This document shows, piece by piece, positions 16,980 to 27,589 of a stretch of 64,000 bases of DNA. Below the pieces are notes generated by a model, which did no database searches, was not told where the DNA came from, and saw nothing but the letters and a program-made list of their open reading frames with translations. Numbering within the stretch: position 1 is the first letter of the stretch; each line of letters opens with the position of its first letter. Both the position numbers and the translations under genes were made by a program. Origin of the DNA: Brevundimonas sp. UBA7506 (GTDB taxonomy: Bacteria; Pseudomonadota; Alphaproteobacteria; Caulobacterales; Caulobacteraceae); NCBI RefSeq assembly GCF_002479495.1, contig NZ_DLNQ01000007.1, forward strand, positions 96,360 to 160,359, read 5' to 3'.

Positions 16980-18467
16980 GTGAATCCCTCTTCCGACCTC
17001 GTGAACCGTCTGTGGCGCGAGTGCGCCGTCCTGCGAAAGGACGGCGTCACCTACATGCAGTACGTCACCGAATTGACCTACCTGCTGTTCCTGAAGATGT
17101 GCTCCGAGCAAAAGGATGAGAGCCGGATTCCCGAAAGCTACCGCTGGGAGGCGATCAGAACGGCCGGCGAGACCGAAGTGCTCACGCGCTATAAGCAACT
17201 GCTGATCGACTTGGGTGACGGGACCAAGATCGCTGACCGATCCATCGTGGCCATTTTTAACAATGCCTCTACCGTCATCCGCACGCCTGCCAACCTTAGG
17301 AAGCTGATTGCCGCCATCGACGACCTGCACTGGTTCACAGCCGAGCGGGACGCATTCGGAGACGCCTATGAAGGCCTCCTACAAAAGATGGCGGAGGAGA
17401 CTAAGCGCGGGGCCGGCCAGTATTTCACCCCGCGCGTCTTGATAAACATGATCGTTGGCCTGATGAAGCCCCGGGCCGGTGAGATCATTCAGGATCCGGC
17501 CGCCGGCACCGGCGGCTTCCTGATTGCCGCCGATCAGTACATGCGCGATCAGACCGACGACTATCACGACCTTCTCGACAGCCCGCGCAAAATCACGTTC
17601 CAGCTCAAGCAGGCCATTAGAGGGCTGGAGAACGTCTCGGACACTTTCCGTCTCTTGCTGATGAATCTTCATCTGCACCGTATCGACCCGGACTACCTGG
17701 ATCTGAACGATACCTTGTCGCCGACAGGGCAGCAGGCGGCGTTCAAGAACGCCAATCTCATCCTGACTAATCCGCCGTTTGGGCCTGCGGGCAGTCCGCC
17801 GACGCGCGACGACCTGACCGTCACCGACCGGGTGTCCTCCTATCAGTTGCCGTTCGTGGAGCATGTGATCCGCGCCTTGGCCCTCGGCGGACGCGCGGCG
17901 GTGATCGTGCCGGACAATGTGCTGTTCGACGACGGGCGCGGGCGGCTGCTGCGGCAGATGTTGATGGAGCGCTGCGACCTGCACACCATCCTGCGCCTGC
18001 CGACCGGCATCTTCTATGCGCAAGGGGTCAAGACCAACGTCCTGTTCTTCACCCGGTCCCAGGAAGAGGCCCCGACCGAGGCCGCGACCCAGGCCGTCTG
18101 GATCTACGACCTGCGCACCGGCGCTCCGGCCTATGGCAAGACCAATCCGATCGGGGACAAGGACTTCGCCGACTTCGTTCAGGCCTTCGGCGACGATCCC
18201 TTGGGGCGCAGCGCCCGCACGGATCAGGGCGAGACCGGCCGCTTCCGTCGGTTCACGCGCGAAGACCTTGCTGCCCGCAACGACAACCTGGACATCACCT
18301 GGCTGAAGGCCGAGAGCGCCGACCCCGACGACGGCCTGACCGACCCCGACGACATCGCCGCCGCCATCGAGACGCACCTGGTGTTCGCGCTGGAAGAGGT
18401 GCGGGGGCTAGTCGAGGAGCTGGAGCGCGAGGCGCCGTTGGCGGCGCTTGAGGAGGTCGAGGCGTGA
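16980..18467 (+). CDS. hsdM: Type I DNA methyltransferase, M subunit (N6-adenine)
   Basis: 495 residues. An N-terminal helical domain (about 1-135) is followed by the AdoMet-binding motif DPAAGTGGF (172-180) and the catalytic NPPF motif (264-267) of N6-adenine gamma-class methylases. With HsdS it methylates one adenine on each strand of the recognition site and protects host DNA. A GTG start follows AGGAG by a short spacer, 10 bases after the hsdR stop. Its stop codon overlaps the hsdS start (GTGA), coupling the two subunits. Confidence 0.96.
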   Translation: MNPSSDLVNRLWRECAVLRKDGVTYMQYVTELTYLLFLKMCSEQKDESRIPESYRWEAIRTAGETEVLTRYKQLLIDLGDGTKIADRSIVAIFNNASTVIRTPANLRKLIAAIDDLHWFTAERDAFGDAYEGLLQKMAEETKRGAGQYFTPRVLINMIVGLMKPRAGEIIQDPAAGTGGFLIAADQYMRDQTDDYHDLLDSPRKITFQLKQAIRGLENVSDTFRLLLMNLHLHRIDPDYLDLNDTLSPTGQQAAFKNANLILTNPPFGPAGSPPTRDDLTVTDRVSSYQLPFVEHVIRALALGGRAAVIVPDNVLFDDGRGRLLRQMLMERCDLHTILRLPTGIFYAQGVKTNVLFFTRSQEEAPTEAATQAVWIYDLRTGAPAYGKTNPIGDKDFADFVQAFGDDPLGRSARTDQGETGRFRRFTREDLAARNDNLDITWLKAESADPDDGLTDPDDIAAAIETHLVFALEEVRGLVEELEREAPLAALEEVEA

Positions 18468-19780
18468 CCCTGCCGCAGGGCTGGGCGGAGACGACACTGG
18501 GTGAGTTGGTCGAGGTCAATCCGAAGCATGCAGCGGACATCGATAGGACCGTGTCGGTTTCGTTTGTGCCGATGCCCGTCGTGGATGAAGTCACGGGTCG
18601 CATAACCGATCCAATCGATAGGCCGCTGGATGAGGTGTGGAAGGATTATACGCATTTTTCGGACGGAGATGTGATCTTCGCAAAAATCACGCCGTGTATG
18701 GAAAATGGGAAATCCGCCATCGCGTCCGGGCTCACCAATGGTCTGGCCTGCGGCTCGACCGAGTTCTTTGTGTTTCGGTCTCAGGGCGCAATCGAACCTG
18801 CTTACCTTTGGCGATTTCTGCGGCAGACGAAATTTCGAGAGGAAGCTGCGAAGGTGATGACTGGTGCTGTTGGGCAGCGCCGTGTGCCTAGAGCTTGGCT
18901 GGAAAACTATAATCTGGGCGTTGCGCCTCGCGCTGAACAGCGCCGCATCGTCGCCAAGCTGGACGCCCTGACCGCTCGCCTCGCCCGCGCGAAGCTCGAG
19001 CTGTCCAGAGCCCAAAAACTTGTCGCGAAAGAGCGCTTAGCGATCCTAGGGGCAGCGTTTCAGCAGTTTCGCAGCTCACCACGTGCTCGGCTCGACGAGC
19101 TTTGTCGCGTGGGAACTGGTTCGACGCCCAGGCGAAGCGAGAGCCGCTACTATAGCGGCGGCTCCGTGCCTTGGGTCACAAGCGGCGCTGTAAACGACGG
19201 CGTGGTCTCACAGGCTTCCGAGCACATCACTGACGCTGCACTGAAGGAAACCAATTGCAAGGTGTTCCCGTCAGGCTCCATCCTCATCGCCCTCTATGGT
19301 GAGGGAAAGACCAGGGGGATGGTAGCGACCCTCGCGATTGCAGCCGCGACCAATCAGGCGTTGGCAGTGCTGCATGCTTTCGATCGTGATCGCGTAGAAC
19401 CTGATTGGATCGAGCTCTTCCTACTCGGCCGATACGAAGAAACCCGCAGGGCAGCGGCCGGCGGAGTCCAACCGAATTTGAACCTCGGCATCGTGAAGGC
19501 GATTGAATTGCCGGTCCCGCCCGTGTCTGCGCAGCAGGCGACTGTCGCTTACATCAAGTCCGCCTTCGCCCGCGCCGACCGCGTCGAGGCCGAAGCCCGG
19601 AAGGCCCTCGCTCTGATCGATCGTCTGGAGACGGCGATCCTGGCCAGGGCCTTCCGGGGCGAACTGGTTCCGCAGGATCCGAACGACGAACCGGCCTCGG
19701 TCCTGCTGGAGCGCATCCGCGCCCGCCGCGCCGCCGAGCCGAAGCCCAAACGCGGGCGACGACCGAAACTGGCGTCCTGA
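18464..19780 (+). CDS. hsdS: Type I restriction-modification specificity subunit
   Basis: 438 residues with the two-lobed HsdS layout. Target recognition domain 1 (about 1-150) starts PQGWAETTLGELVEV. A conserved helix follows (about 160-205, EQRRIVAKLDALTARLARAKLEL). Target recognition domain 2 spans about 210-360. A second helical repeat (ARADRVEAEARKALALIDRLETAILARAFRGEL) echoes the first. The two target domains read the halves of a bipartite site and the helices set the spacer. Both lobes look intact, so the complex should be functional. AGGAGG precedes the GTG start. The recognition sequence cannot be deduced here. Confidence 0.95.
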   Translation: MTLPQGWAETTLGELVEVNPKHAADIDRTVSVSFVPMPVVDEVTGRITDPIDRPLDEVWKDYTHFSDGDVIFAKITPCMENGKSAIASGLTNGLACGSTEFFVFRSQGAIEPAYLWRFLRQTKFREEAAKVMTGAVGQRRVPRAWLENYNLGVAPRAEQRRIVAKLDALTARLARAKLELSRAQKLVAKERLAILGAAFQQFRSSPRARLDELCRVGTGSTPRRSESRYYSGGSVPWVTSGAVNDGVVSQASEHITDAALKETNCKVFPSGSILIALYGEGKTRGMVATLAIAAATNQALAVLHAFDRDRVEPDWIELFLLGRYEETRRAAAGGVQPNLNLGIVKAIELPVPPVSAQQATVAYIKSAFARADRVEAEARKALALIDRLETAILARAFRGELVPQDPNDEPASVLLERIRARRAAEPKPKRGRRPKLAS

Positions 19781-19797
19781 AGGCGCAAGGGGGGAGT

Positions 19798-21957
19798 ATG
19801 GACGACGCGGGATTCAGAGAGATGCTGCTGGGGCGTGGGAACGCGCCGACTGGCGTGGAGACGCGGATCGGCTATCTCAGGACCATCGAAAAGCACCTGG
19901 CGGGGCTGGGGCTTCCCTTCGCCGACCTGGACGCGGCGTTCGATGCCGACGGTCTGGCCTCGGCCATCGAGGCGGTGCGCGGCTTGATGACAGACTACAA
20001 GGCCGGCGGGACTGACTATCGCCTGTTGTTTCCCCAGTCGGTGAACCCTGGAAACCGTCTGGCTAATCTGCCGACCTTCCTGAAACACTATCGCGACTAT
20101 CGATCGGGAGCCGGTACGGCCGAGAGCGACGCCGGCCGCATCCGCCGATTTGCGCTGGAGCATTTCGTCGAACCCGCTCGTGCGGGAGGCAAGGCGACGG
20201 TCTCCCTCCGCGCCGGCGATCTGCACAATGCTCTGGGCCTGAGCAACGCCCACGCCAATGTGTGTCAGGCCTTGCGGGGTCGTCTGTTCCGCAGTCTGGC
20301 CGGCGTCGGCGAACCGGTCGTCAGCGGGCCCGAGAACAGCTCGACCACGACGTTTGAGTTCCGCCTCGTCCCCTCAGTCATCGCGCCGACGCCCCCAGCA
20401 AGACGATTGACCAAACCCATGCTCCAAGCCGCGGCGCCCACCAATCTGATCCTCTACGGCCCGCCCGGAACGGGGAAGACCTTTGCAACGGCGCAAGAGG
20501 CGGTGAAGCTGTGCTCGCCGGGCGTCGATCTGGACGACCGTGCCGCCGTCGACGCCGAGTACCGACGTCTGGTCGAGGCGCGTCAGGTCGAGTTTGTCAC
20601 CTTCCACCAGTCCTACAGCTATGAAGACTTTGTCGAAGGCCTTCGCCCGCCGGTGTCGGGCAAGGACGGCGAGGGCGATGAGGACAAGTCGGGCTTCCGC
20701 CTGGAGGTCAGCCCCGGCGTCTTCCACCGCGTCGCCACCCGAGCCGCCGCCAGCAAGGGCTCGACCGGCAAGAGCTTCGATCTGACCGGGCGTCAGGTGT
20801 TCAAGATGTCCATCGGCGAGGCTGCCAACCCCGAAGACGCCTATCTGTTCGAGGAGTCGCTTCAGAACGGCTATGCTCTGCTCGGCTTTGGCGAGATCGA
20901 CTGGAGTGACGAGCGGTTCGCCAGGCGTGAGGCCATGATCCAGGCCTGGAAGGACGAAGAGCTGGAAGCTGATCCGCCCACGCCACAGAGCGCGCGGGTG
21001 CAGTGTCCCGACATGTTCCGCAACTGGATAGGGCCGGGCGACATCCTGATCGTTTCCAAGGGCAACGGCAGCTTCCGCGCTATCGGCGAAGTCACCGGCC
21101 CCTATGAATACGCCCCGCGCGACGATGGCGGCTATTTCCACCGGCGAGCCGTCAACTGGCTCTGGAGCGACCGTAGCGGCGTGCCGGTCGAAGAGATCTA
21201 CGCCAAGCGTTTCAGCATGCGCACCCTCTATATGCTGACCCCGTCCGATCTGAACATGAGCGCCCTGCAGCGCTACATCACCAGCCAGGAACCCGGCGGT
21301 CCGCCCGAGCCCTTCGTCCTGATCATCGACGAGATCAATCGCGCCAATATCTCCAAGGTGTTCGGCGAACTGATCACCTTGCTGGAGCCGGACAAGCGGA
21401 CCACGCCCGACGGCGGCGGCCTGAAGGTGCGGCTGCCCTATTCAAAGGAAGCATTCGGCGTGCCGTCCAACCTGCACGTCATCGGCACCATGAACACGGC
21501 TGATCGGTCGATCGCCCTGCTGGACACGGCGTTGCGACGCCGTTTCGAGTTCCGCGAACTGATGCCGGATCCGGACCTGCCTGAGCTAAAGATCGCCAGC
21601 GCGCACTGCGGCGTCGACATCGGCAAGCTGCTGCAGATTCTGAACGAGCGGATCGAATACCTGTTCGACCGCGAGCATCAGATCGGCCACGCCTACTTCA
21701 TCAAGTGCGCTTCGCGCGGTGAACTAGACGCCGTGATGCGCCGGAAGGTGATCCCGCTGCTCGCGGAGTACTTCTATGAGGACTGGAGCAAGGTCGCCCT
21801 CGTGCTGGGCGACGCGGACCTCGGCAAACCGGGCCGGTTCCTGGACCGGACCGTGCTGAAGCCGCCGGCCGGTCTCGATGCGGACGGCGGTGACACACGC
21901 TGGCGTTGGACAGTGCGGAAGGACTTCGCGCCCGATGCCTACGCCGACTTCCAGTGA
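19798..21957 (+). CDS. mcrB: McrB-like AAA+ GTPase/ATPase with inserted EVE-like domain
   Basis: 719 residues. The N-terminal region (1-195) is predicted to recognise DNA and includes a helical segment DLHNALGLSNAHANVCQALRG. The AAA+ motor has Walker A GPPGTGKT (221-228), Walker B VLIIDEINR (507-515), the McrB signature NTAD (566-569) and RRRF. Between Walker A and Walker B sits a PUA/EVE-like domain (about 329-480; VFKMSIG, then WIGPGDILIVSKGNGSFRAIGEVTGPYEY). In known systems EVE domains recognise modified cytosines, so this McrB may target hypermodified phage DNA (inference). It starts 17 bases after hsdS and overlaps mcrC by GTGA, so all five restriction genes form one unit. Confidence 0.9.
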   Translation: MDDAGFREMLLGRGNAPTGVETRIGYLRTIEKHLAGLGLPFADLDAAFDADGLASAIEAVRGLMTDYKAGGTDYRLLFPQSVNPGNRLANLPTFLKHYRDYRSGAGTAESDAGRIRRFALEHFVEPARAGGKATVSLRAGDLHNALGLSNAHANVCQALRGRLFRSLAGVGEPVVSGPENSSTTTFEFRLVPSVIAPTPPARRLTKPMLQAAAPTNLILYGPPGTGKTFATAQEAVKLCSPGVDLDDRAAVDAEYRRLVEARQVEFVTFHQSYSYEDFVEGLRPPVSGKDGEGDEDKSGFRLEVSPGVFHRVATRAAASKGSTGKSFDLTGRQVFKMSIGEAANPEDAYLFEESLQNGYALLGFGEIDWSDERFARREAMIQAWKDEELEADPPTPQSARVQCPDMFRNWIGPGDILIVSKGNGSFRAIGEVTGPYEYAPRDDGGYFHRRAVNWLWSDRSGVPVEEIYAKRFSMRTLYMLTPSDLNMSALQRYITSQEPGGPPEPFVLIIDEINRANISKVFGELITLLEPDKRTTPDGGGLKVRLPYSKEAFGVPSNLHVIGTMNTADRSIALLDTALRRRFEFRELMPDPDLPELKIASAHCGVDIGKLLQILNERIEYLFDREHQIGHAYFIKCASRGELDAVMRRKVIPLLAEYFYEDWSKVALVLGDADLGKPGRFLDRTVLKPPAGLDADGGDTRWRWTVRKDFAPDAYADFQ

Positions 21958-23264
21958 TCCGCCGCACCGTTCTTGAATGGCGTTCACTGCCCTACGGCAA
22001 GGGCGAGGATGCGATTCCCGAAGATGCAGCCGACCGCCTGATGGCCGTGGCCTGCGCCTCGCCGCTGGGCGGTCGCGACGGCGGTCGCATCCTGACGCAC
22101 GGCCGCCACGCCATCACCGCGCGCCAGGTCGTTGGCGTTCTGGTCGCCGACGGCGTGACCTTGGAAATCCTGCCGAAGATCGACATACCAGATGCTGACG
22201 GAGAGGCGACGCACGGCCAGATCCGCAAACGCTTGGTTCACATGCTGGCCGTGGCGCTGGAGATTGATATCGCTGTCGGGCCGATGACGGATCTGGGCTG
22301 GCAGAAAGACACTTTGCTCGAAATCCTGATCGGATTGTTCGCACGCAAACTCGCGGACGAGGCCCGCAAGGGCATGCCGCGGCGCTATCTGACGCACGAA
22401 GACGACCTGACAGCCATGCGCGGACGCCTGGATGTCACGCGTCAGTTCACGACATTGATCGCGAGGGCCGACCGGCTCGCCTGTCGCTTCGATGATCAGT
22501 CGCCCGATATTCTGCTTAACCAGATCATGAAGATGACGGTTGATCGGCTGATCCGGGTCTCGGTGTCGACCGAGAATCAGCGTCGGCTGCGGGAGCTGGC
22601 CTTCTTCTATGCCGACATCCACAGCGTGCCTCCGAGCGCCGTGGCCTGGGACAGCCTGATCCTGGACCGTACCAATAACCGCTGGCGCGAACTCGTCGAA
22701 CTGGCGCGCCTGTTGTTGGGCGACCGGTTTCAGACGACATCGAGCGGCGCTGCGCATGGCTTCTCCCTGACCTTCGACATGAGCCGCCTGTTCGAAGCCT
22801 ACGTCGCGCGCCAACTGAGACGCGCTCTTGCCGGCACAGACTTCACGGTGCACCCCCAGGGTGGTCGATTGTACTGCCTCGAGGAGGCTGAAACCGGTGT
22901 CGGCCGTTTCATGACCAAGCCGGACATCCTTCTGAAGCGAAGGGGCGCGGTCGAGCTGATCATTGACACCAAGTGGAAGCGTATCAATCGCCAACTGGAC
23001 GATCCCAAGAGGGGAGTCAGCCAGAGCGACATCTATCAGATGATCGCCTACGGACAGCTATACAACAGCGCGGATTTGCTCTTGCTCTATCCTCACCACA
23101 GCGATGTCGGATCGGAGGCTGGCACCTTCGCCTCTCACCGCATTACGGGTACCATGAGGCGCTTGCGAGCGGCCACTATCGGCCTCGCTGGAGACTGTCA
23201 CGATGACCTTGTCGGCCTGGCTGGCTGGGAGAGCGACGAGCCCATTAGGTTGAGCCAGTCTTAG
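21954..23264 (+). CDS. mcrC: McrC-like endonuclease subunit
   Basis: 436 residues from a GTG that overlaps the mcrB stop (GTGA). The N-terminal part begins VIRRTVLEWRSLPYG and contains GVTLEILPKID, the McrC beta domain that engages the McrB ring. The C-terminal nuclease has the PD-(D/E)xK residues D324 (KPDILLKRRG) and D338-T-K340 (LIIDTKWK), followed by QSDIYQMIAYGQLY, all characteristic of McrC/DUF2357 nucleases. It stimulates McrB hydrolysis and cleaves DNA. The longer open frame to 21906 lies inside mcrB and is not used. The stop codon falls within a short direct repeat that marks the end of the island. Confidence 0.94.
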   Translation: MIRRTVLEWRSLPYGKGEDAIPEDAADRLMAVACASPLGGRDGGRILTHGRHAITARQVVGVLVADGVTLEILPKIDIPDADGEATHGQIRKRLVHMLAVALEIDIAVGPMTDLGWQKDTLLEILIGLFARKLADEARKGMPRRYLTHEDDLTAMRGRLDVTRQFTTLIARADRLACRFDDQSPDILLNQIMKMTVDRLIRVSVSTENQRRLRELAFFYADIHSVPPSAVAWDSLILDRTNNRWRELVELARLLLGDRFQTTSSGAAHGFSLTFDMSRLFEAYVARQLRRALAGTDFTVHPQGGRLYCLEEAETGVGRFMTKPDILLKRRGAVELIIDTKWKRINRQLDDPKRGVSQSDIYQMIAYGQLYNSADLLLLYPHHSDVGSEAGTFASHRITGTMRRLRAATIGLAGDCHDDLVGLAGWESDEPIRLSQS

Positions 23265-23300
23265 GTGGTTTGGCACCGGTTTGAGCCACTCTTAGATGGT
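23250..23300. repeat. Imperfect direct repeat at the end of mcrC
   Basis: TTGAGCCAGTCTTAGGTGGT at 23250-23269 recurs as TTGAGCCACTCTTAGATGGT at 23281-23300 with a 31-base period (two mismatches). The mcrC stop codon lies in the first copy. This marks the downstream edge of the defence island. Confidence 0.6.
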
Positions 23301-23480
23301 CTCGCTAAGTGGTCGGTTTTCTCAAAACCAATGGCTGTCGAATTTTGGTGAGCCGCCGTTAAGTGATCCCGACATGCTTCTAGCTGTGCGACGCGTCGTT
23401 GAAGTTGCCTCATATAATTTCGATAGCTTTCCCCGATTTGGGGAGCTTGCCCGCCGGGTGACCCGTCGCCGCGCGCCGAA

Positions 23481-23542
23481 CGCATAAGGTCTTTACGCGC
23501 GCCTTATGCGGAGCGCCGGGTTCCGCATGGCTCCCTTATGCC
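23481..23542. promoter_or_regulatory. Three CCTTATGC boxes upstream of the kdp operon (candidate operator)
   Basis: CGCATAAGG (23481-23489) and CCTTATGCG (23502-23510) form a perfect 9-bp inverted repeat around a 12-base spacer, and a third box CCTTATGCC lies at 23534-23542, about three helical turns from the second. They sit 45-105 bases before the first small gene of the kdp operon, where a KdpE operator would be expected. The remainder of the 323-base gap after mcrC (23265-23480) holds a direct repeat and a TATAAT at about 23413, and no convincing gene; a 63-codon open frame there looks non-coding. Confidence 0.5.
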
Positions 23543-23587
23543 TCCAGGGCGTCTTGTCCGGCTCTCAGTCGAGCTGGAGGTGTCGGC

Positions 23588-23671
23588 ATGGCCGATGTGA
23601 TCTTTCTGGCGATCGGCTGCGGGGCCTTCCTGGCTTTCGCAGCCCTCGCCGTTGCGTTGAAGAGGTTGTGA
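23588..23671 (+). CDS. 27-residue membrane peptide, first gene of the kdp operon
   Basis: ATG at 23588 with GGAGG eight bases upstream encodes MADVIFLAIGCGAFLAFAAL and ends in ALKRL: one hydrophobic helix with a positively charged C-terminus. The stop is 2 bases before kdpF. Small single-helix proteins of similar shape, ending in a charged RL, commonly precede kdpF or kdpA in Proteobacteria and are usually left unannotated. It is likely an accessory peptide of the Kdp complex (inference). Confidence 0.7.
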   Translation: MADVIFLAIGCGAFLAFAALAVALKRL

Positions 23672-23673
23672 CG

Positions 23674-23760
23674 ATGTTGCTGAACCTCCTGTGGGGCGCC
23701 GGCGCCCTCGTTATCGCCGGCTACATGGTCGCGGCCCTGCTGCGCCCCGAGCGGTTCTGA
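23674..23760 (+). CDS. kdpF: KdpF, small stabilising subunit of the K+ ATPase
   Basis: A 28-residue hydrophobic peptide ([20 protein letters not shown], then LLRPERF). The LL-P-E-F ending is the KdpF hallmark. AGAGG precedes the ATG. It is an inner-membrane peptide known to stabilise KdpABC and sits 16 bases before kdpA. Confidence 0.9.
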   Translation: MLLNLLWGAGALVIAGYMVAALLRPERF

Positions 23761-23776
23761 GCGGAGCCGCCTTCTC

Positions 23777-25489
23777 ATGAATATCCAAGGATGGGCGGAA
23801 ATCGCCCTGACCCTCGGTCTGGCCGTCGTGCTCGGCTGGCCGATCGGGGTCTATATGTCGCGTGTCTGGAACGGCGAGCGCACCTGGCTGGACCCGGTGC
23901 TGAAGCCGGTCGAGGGCCTGTTTTATCGCGCCGCCGGGGTCGACCCGAGCCGCAGCCAGGGTTGGCTGGGTTACGCCGGCGCCCTGCTGGCCTTCAACCT
24001 GGCGGGCTTCCTGCTGCTGTATGGCCTGCTGCGTCTGCAGGGCGTCCTGCCGATGAATCCTCAGGGGTTTGACGGCGTCAGCCCGCACCTGGCCTTCAAC
24101 ACCGCCGTCAGCTTCGTCACCAACACCAACTGGCAGAGCTATGGCGGGGAGACGACGATGTCGACCTTCACCCAGATGGTCGGCCTGACGGTGCAGAACT
24201 TCGTCTCGGCGGCCACCGGGGCGACGATCGCGGTGGCGCTGGCGCGGGCGTTCGTCGCCAGTCGCGGCGAGGGCGTCGGCAACTTCTGGGCCGATCTGAC
24301 GCGCACCAGCCTCTATGTCCTGCTGCCCATCGCCTTCATCGTGGCCGTGGTTCTGGCAGGGCTCGGCGTGGTTCAGTCGCTGGCGGCCTCGGCCCAGGCG
24401 ACGACGCTGGAAGGCGGCCAACAGACCATCAGCCTGTTCCCGACCGCCAGCCAGCTGGCCATCAAGCAACTGGGCATCAACGGCGGCGGCGTGTTCAACG
24501 TCAACTCGGCCCACCCGCTGGAAAACCCGACGCCCCTGACCAATCTGATCACGGCGATCAGCATCAACGTCCTGGGCTGGGCGGCCTTCTTCGCCTTTGG
24601 CCGCAGCGTTCTGGCCAAGAAGGACGTGCGCGCCCTGGTCGTGGCGGCGGTCATCCTGCTGGGCGCGGCCGGTTCGGCCCTCTACGTTATCGAAAGCCAG
24701 CCGGCTCCGGCTGCGATCGCCGCCGGCGTCGATACATCGGTCGGCAATATGGAGGGCAAGGAGGTCCGCTTCGGCGTGCCGTCTTCAGTCGCCTGGGCGG
24801 CCCAGACGACGGGCGCCTCGAACGGCTCGGTCAACTCCATGCACGCCAGCTATATGCCGCTGGGCGGGGCTGTGACCATGTTCCTGATGCAGCTGGGCGA
24901 GATCCTGCCCGGCGGGATCGGCTCGGGCGTCGCGGTCATGGTGCTGATGGCCATGCTGTCGGTCTTTGTGGCGGGCCTGATGGTCGGCCGCACGCCCGAA
25001 TACCTGGGCAAGAAGATCGAGGCGCGCGAGATCCAGTTCGCCATGCTGGCGGTCCTGGTCGTGCCTCTGTCGGTGCTGGGCTTCTCGGCCATCGCCGCCG
25101 TCCTGCCCGAAGCCCTCGCCGGACTGCTGAACAAGGGGCCGCACGGCCTGTCCGAGGTCCTCTACGCCTATACCTCGGCGACGGGGAACAACGGCTCGGC
25201 CTTTGCCGGCCTGACCGCCAACGCCCCCTGGTGGAACACCACCCTGGGTCTGGCCATGCTGCTGTGCCGGTTCGTGCCCGCTGTCGCGGTTCTGGCCGTC
25301 GCAGGGGCTCTGGTCGCCAAGCCCCGGCTGGCGCCCTCGACCGGGACCCTGCCGACCCATGGCCCGCTGTTTATCGGCCTGCTGATCGGGGTGATCCTGA
25401 TCCTCGGCGGCCTGCAGTTCTTCCCCGCACTCTCGCTGGGTCCGATCGTGGAGCATTTCGATATGCTCCAGGTCGTGGCCCGGTTCTGA
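23777..25489 (+). CDS. kdpA: Potassium-transporting ATPase, K+-channel-like subunit A
   Basis: 570 residues, full length for KdpA. About ten transmembrane helices and four K+-channel-like pore loops are visible, for example [15 protein letters not shown] near residue 114 and [16 protein letters not shown] near residue 467. It forms the selectivity filter that captures K+ at micromolar concentrations in the inner membrane. The beginning matches family members ([26 protein letters not shown]). Confidence 0.97.
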   Translation: MNIQGWAEIALTLGLAVVLGWPIGVYMSRVWNGERTWLDPVLKPVEGLFYRAAGVDPSRSQGWLGYAGALLAFNLAGFLLLYGLLRLQGVLPMNPQGFDGVSPHLAFNTAVSFVTNTNWQSYGGETTMSTFTQMVGLTVQNFVSAATGATIAVALARAFVASRGEGVGNFWADLTRTSLYVLLPIAFIVAVVLAGLGVVQSLAASAQATTLEGGQQTISLFPTASQLAIKQLGINGGGVFNVNSAHPLENPTPLTNLITAISINVLGWAAFFAFGRSVLAKKDVRALVVAAVILLGAAGSALYVIESQPAPAAIAAGVDTSVGNMEGKEVRFGVPSSVAWAAQTTGASNGSVNSMHASYMPLGGAVTMFLMQLGEILPGGIGSGVAVMVLMAMLSVFVAGLMVGRTPEYLGKKIEAREIQFAMLAVLVVPLSVLGFSAIAAVLPEALAGLLNKGPHGLSEVLYAYTSATGNNGSAFAGLTANAPWWNTTLGLAMLLCRFVPAVAVLAVAGALVAKPRLAPSTGTLPTHGPLFIGLLIGVILILGGLQFFPALSLGPIVEHFDMLQVVARF

Positions 25490-25499
25490 TCCTCATCGG

Positions 25500-27572
<2,073 letters not shown>

Positions 27573-27589
27573 GACGCAAGGAAGCCATC

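Noticed and set aside
14288..17050. 920-codon minus-strand open frame antisense to hsdR
   Set aside because: Shadow frame; the plus strand carries all type I R-subunit motifs and the antisense product has no recognisable domain.
23296..23487. 63-codon open frame between mcrC and kdp
   Set aside because: No ribosome site or family resemblance, and it spans direct-repeat and promoter sequence; coding is unlikely.
23265..23590. Second copy of the tRNA 3' end (attR) at the far end of the island
   Set aside because: I compared the tRNA T-arm and acceptor sequence with this stretch and found no match; no integrase gene is present in the window.
23265..23674. c-di-AMP (ydaO) riboswitch before the kdp operon
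   Set aside because: No ydaO-like conserved core or long structured leader is visible; the region is better explained by short inverted boxes.
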